Positions 62,290-64,000 of a DNA stretch of 64,000 nucleotides are shown piece by piece. Source of the stretch: Ilyomonas limi (GTDB lineage Bacteria; Bacteroidota; Bacteroidia; Chitinophagales; Chitinophagaceae); the NCBI RefSeq assembly GCF_005233845.1, contig NZ_SZQL01000014.1:1-64000 (forward strand), given 5' to 3'. How positions within the stretch are numbered: position 1 is the first letter of the stretch; every line of letters begins with the position of its first letter. The notes under the pieces are model-generated. The model was not told the DNA's origin. It ran no database searches and worked only from the letters and a program-made list of their open reading frames with translations. A program made the translations under genes and the position numbers.

Positions 62290-62560
62290 ACCAGTTAGAT
62301 TTTAATTGATGAAAAGTTGTAGTTTTAAAGTACAGGAATAAAGGAAGAACAAGCTCTTATACTGTGCTATCTATCCTGATACACACTTTTGAACAAAGTA
62401 TAGTGAACTGTTCAGCATCGGGTAAGAAAAGGAGCGGTGGTAATCATGTTGTGAAGGCTTACATGCCTATAAGGGTTGAGCATCTTATTCCGCTCCCTTG
62501 TTCTTTCAATTATCTCTTCACTTTCTATTATTGACTTTACTGAAATGTAAACATAGGATA
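62290..62560 (-). ncRNA. Possible relic of an IS110 bridge-RNA region
   Basis: IS110 elements carry a structured non-coding RNA next to the transposase start. Here the roughly 270 bases upstream of the remnant are non-coding and contain the pair GGAGCGG (62431-62437) and CCGCTCC (62490-62496), able to form a stem. No complete RNA model can be read by eye, and the element ends were not located. This is a position-based suggestion. Confidence 0.25.
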
Positions 62561-62779
62561 GGGTTTGCTGCCATAGCAGGGCGACGAACTTGTGCTGAAC
62601 AATAGAATATTATTAAACAACATATCTTTATCCAAGCTGACGTGCAAGCCTGCCGCTCCGGCAGCAAGCCCTCAACGTTGGCGGTATTTTTTCAGCAACA
62701 CACCTCAATTCAAAGTTTTGACCTACTTTTTGGAAGTTTTTGATTTTTGTAATTACTTTGTAATAACAATTGAATATTT

Positions 62780-63028
62780 ATGGAACTTTCGGTTATAAAC
62801 ATTGGAAACTCAAAAGGAATTCGACTTTCTAAGACAATCCTTGAAAAATATAGCATCGGCGACAAAGTTGAATTAATCCTGGAAAAAGGTTATATCATCC
62901 TTAAACCTAAAGCTGAACCGAGAAAAGGTTGGGACAAAGCATTCAAAAAAATGCACGAAAATGGTGACGACCAACTTTTAATGGATGATGTTTTTGAAGA
63001 TGAAAATTTTGAGGAATGGAGCAAGTAA
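62780..63028 (+). CDS. MazE/AbrB-type antitoxin
   Basis: An 82-residue protein. The N-terminal SpoVT-AbrB swapped-hairpin domain (MELSVINIGNSKGIRLSKTILEKYSIGDKVELILEKGYIILKP) binds DNA. The acidic C-terminus (DDQLLMDDVFEDENFEEWSK) is the expected toxin-binding tail. It overlaps the toxin gene by 13 bases. The pair would repress its own promoter, which must lie just upstream of 62780. Confidence 0.92.
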   Translation: MELSVINIGNSKGIRLSKTILEKYSIGDKVELILEKGYIILKPKAEPRKGWDKAFKKMHENGDDQLLMDDVFEDENFEEWSK

Positions 63029-63342
63029 ACCAGTACGACATTGTGTTGGTTAACCTTGACCCAACGATTGGGAGTGAAATGAAAAAGACGAGGCCTTGTG
63101 TTGTCTTGTCGCCAAATGAAATGAATACATATCTGCAGACAATTGTCATTGCACCAATGACAAGCAGTTCAAAACCTTATCCGACAAGGATAGAAGTAAG
63201 ACATAAAACAACAAAAGGTTGGATTGCAATTGACCAGATACGAACAATTGACAGGATGCGGATTGTGAAACGTTTTGAGACACTGACCGACAAAGAGATT
63301 GAAAAAGTAAAAAACATAATTCAAGAAACGTTCGTGGACTAA
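63016..63342 (+). CDS. MazF/PemK-type endoribonuclease toxin
   Basis: A 108-residue toxin. EQVNQYDIVLVNLDPTIGSEMKKTRPCVVLSPNEMN is the MazF start with the catalytic Arg in KKTRP. The middle has TIVIAPMTSSSKPYPTRIEV with the conserved Thr/Ser catalytic pocket, and GWIAIDQIRTIDRMRIVKRF completes the SH3-like barrel. It appears intact, unlike the related toxin at 61401. It ends 146 bases before the first CRISPR repeat. Confidence 0.93.
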   Translation: MEQVNQYDIVLVNLDPTIGSEMKKTRPCVVLSPNEMNTYLQTIVIAPMTSSSKPYPTRIEVRHKTTKGWIAIDQIRTIDRMRIVKRFETLTDKEIEKVKNIIQETFVD

Positions 63343-63487
63343 TCTGCCGCCAACAAAGGGTTTGGCAAAAAGCTGGCTGACGAAACGCTACATCAACTTT
63401 TGTTTCGCTATTTAGCTTCAGTAATCGGCACGACATTATAAATTTGGCAACAGTAATAACAATGTTCAACATAGTAACGTCGCGTGC

Positions 63488-64000
63488 GTTTCAATTCCAT
63501 TATGGTACAATTAAAAGCCAAAGGTGGCTTCCCGATAAGTTTCAATAACCCCCGTTTCAATTCCATCATGGTACAATTAAAAGCTATCCATAAGATTTTT
63601 CCAACCAAACCAAAACATGTTTCAATTCCATCATGGTACAATTAAAAGTGGCTGCCAGTGCAGTCGTATTACTGCTTACATTACTATGTTTCAATTCCAT
63701 CATGGTACAATTAAAAGTTCGATAAAGGAACGGAGTTTGACCGCCGCCCCGCTGTTTCAATTCCATCATGGTACAATTAAAAGATAATTTCAGCATCGGC
63801 TTTGATTTTATCTGGGATAGTTTCAATTCCATCATGGTACAATTAAAAGTTTGTTGAGTGGTTGGCATCGTATGATTAAAATAAGTTTCAATTCCATCAT
63901 GGTACAATTAAAAGCAGGGAAGTAAACAGGGTGCGGTGACCTCTCATATGTTTCAATTCCATCATGGTACAATTAAAAGTAACCCATTTGCGTGCATCCA
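63488..64000 (-). CRISPR. CRISPR array, leader-distal end, eight repeats visible
   Basis: Thirty-base repeats start at 63488, 63554, 63619, 63688, 63754, 63820, 63885 and 63950. Complete spacers are 36, 35, 39, 36, 36, 35 and 35 bases; a ninth unit is cut by the window edge. On the plus strand repeats begin GTTTCAATTCC and end ACAATTAAAAG. The minus strand ends GGAATTGAAAC, the ATTGAAAC 5' handle typical of type I-B and type III crRNAs, so transcription is probably leftward. The first repeat has T for C at position 14, a terminal-repeat mutation. No cas gene lies in the window. Confidence 0.97.

Noticed and set aside
63538-63545. GTTTCAAT inside spacer 1, possibly a truncated repeat
   Set aside because: Only eight bases match, and the spacer has normal length (36). 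Chance or a minor acquisition artefact is more likely than a broken repeat.

Overview
The window is a chromosomal segment of a Bacteroidota bacterium, most likely family Chitinophagaceae. The evidence is a SusC/SusD pair, the long form of HutU, a GH144-type beta-1,2-glucanase, Bacteroidota-type small membrane proteins, few Shine-Dalgarno sites, and promoter-like TTG...TAnnTTT elements. No rRNA or tRNA gene was recognised.

Layout. 1-460: left edge with two short open remnants. 462-11670: housekeeping genes, mostly on the minus strand (comM, a glycosyltransferase, an RlpA-like lipoprotein, an SRPBCC protein, gcvT, a propeller-like exported protein, lpxH, a LUD protein, ftsH, rsfS), with birA on the plus strand. 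11741-23883: a GH144-like glucanase, an SGNH hydrolase, an F420-type oxidoreductase, ruvB, mtgA, a LysE exporter, a GH3-family enzyme, an OmpR-type regulator, a 58-residue membrane protein, a molybdopterin oxidoreductase with its cytochrome b, and pheS. 24084-31569: a complete histidine-degradation set (hutH, hutI, hutU, hutF, hutG) using the formylglutamate route.

31708-55203 is a polysaccharide utilisation locus for glucuronoxylan. It holds a GH67 alpha-glucuronidase, a CE4-type deacetylase, mannonate dehydratase (uxuA), a CE15-type glucuronoyl esterase, a GH35-like enzyme, a sialate-O-acetylesterase-type esterase, a GH43 lipoprotein, an SDR dehydrogenase, a giant FG-GAP/ASPIC lipoprotein, SusD and SusC. 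Two paralogous LacI regulators lie inside it. Four copies of one palindromic operator (consensus near TTGYAAYCGRTTRCAA) sit upstream of both lacI genes, the acetylesterase, the SDR gene and susC, so the locus looks like one LacI-type regulon.

56028-60028 is a copper module (CopZ-like chaperone, CopA ATPase, and an AraC regulator whose N-terminus carries a CxxC metal-binding-like segment) plus a CsbD-like protein. From about 61100 the DNA is accessory: a solitary CRISPR repeat, an antitoxin followed by a doubly frameshifted MazF-type toxin, an internally deleted IS110 transposase, an intact MazEF-type pair, and a CRISPR array (8 repeats visible) running off the right edge. The repeat's minus strand ends in ATTGAAAC and the variant repeat lies at the left end. 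Both suggest minus-strand transcription, with the leader and perhaps the cas genes beyond position 64000.
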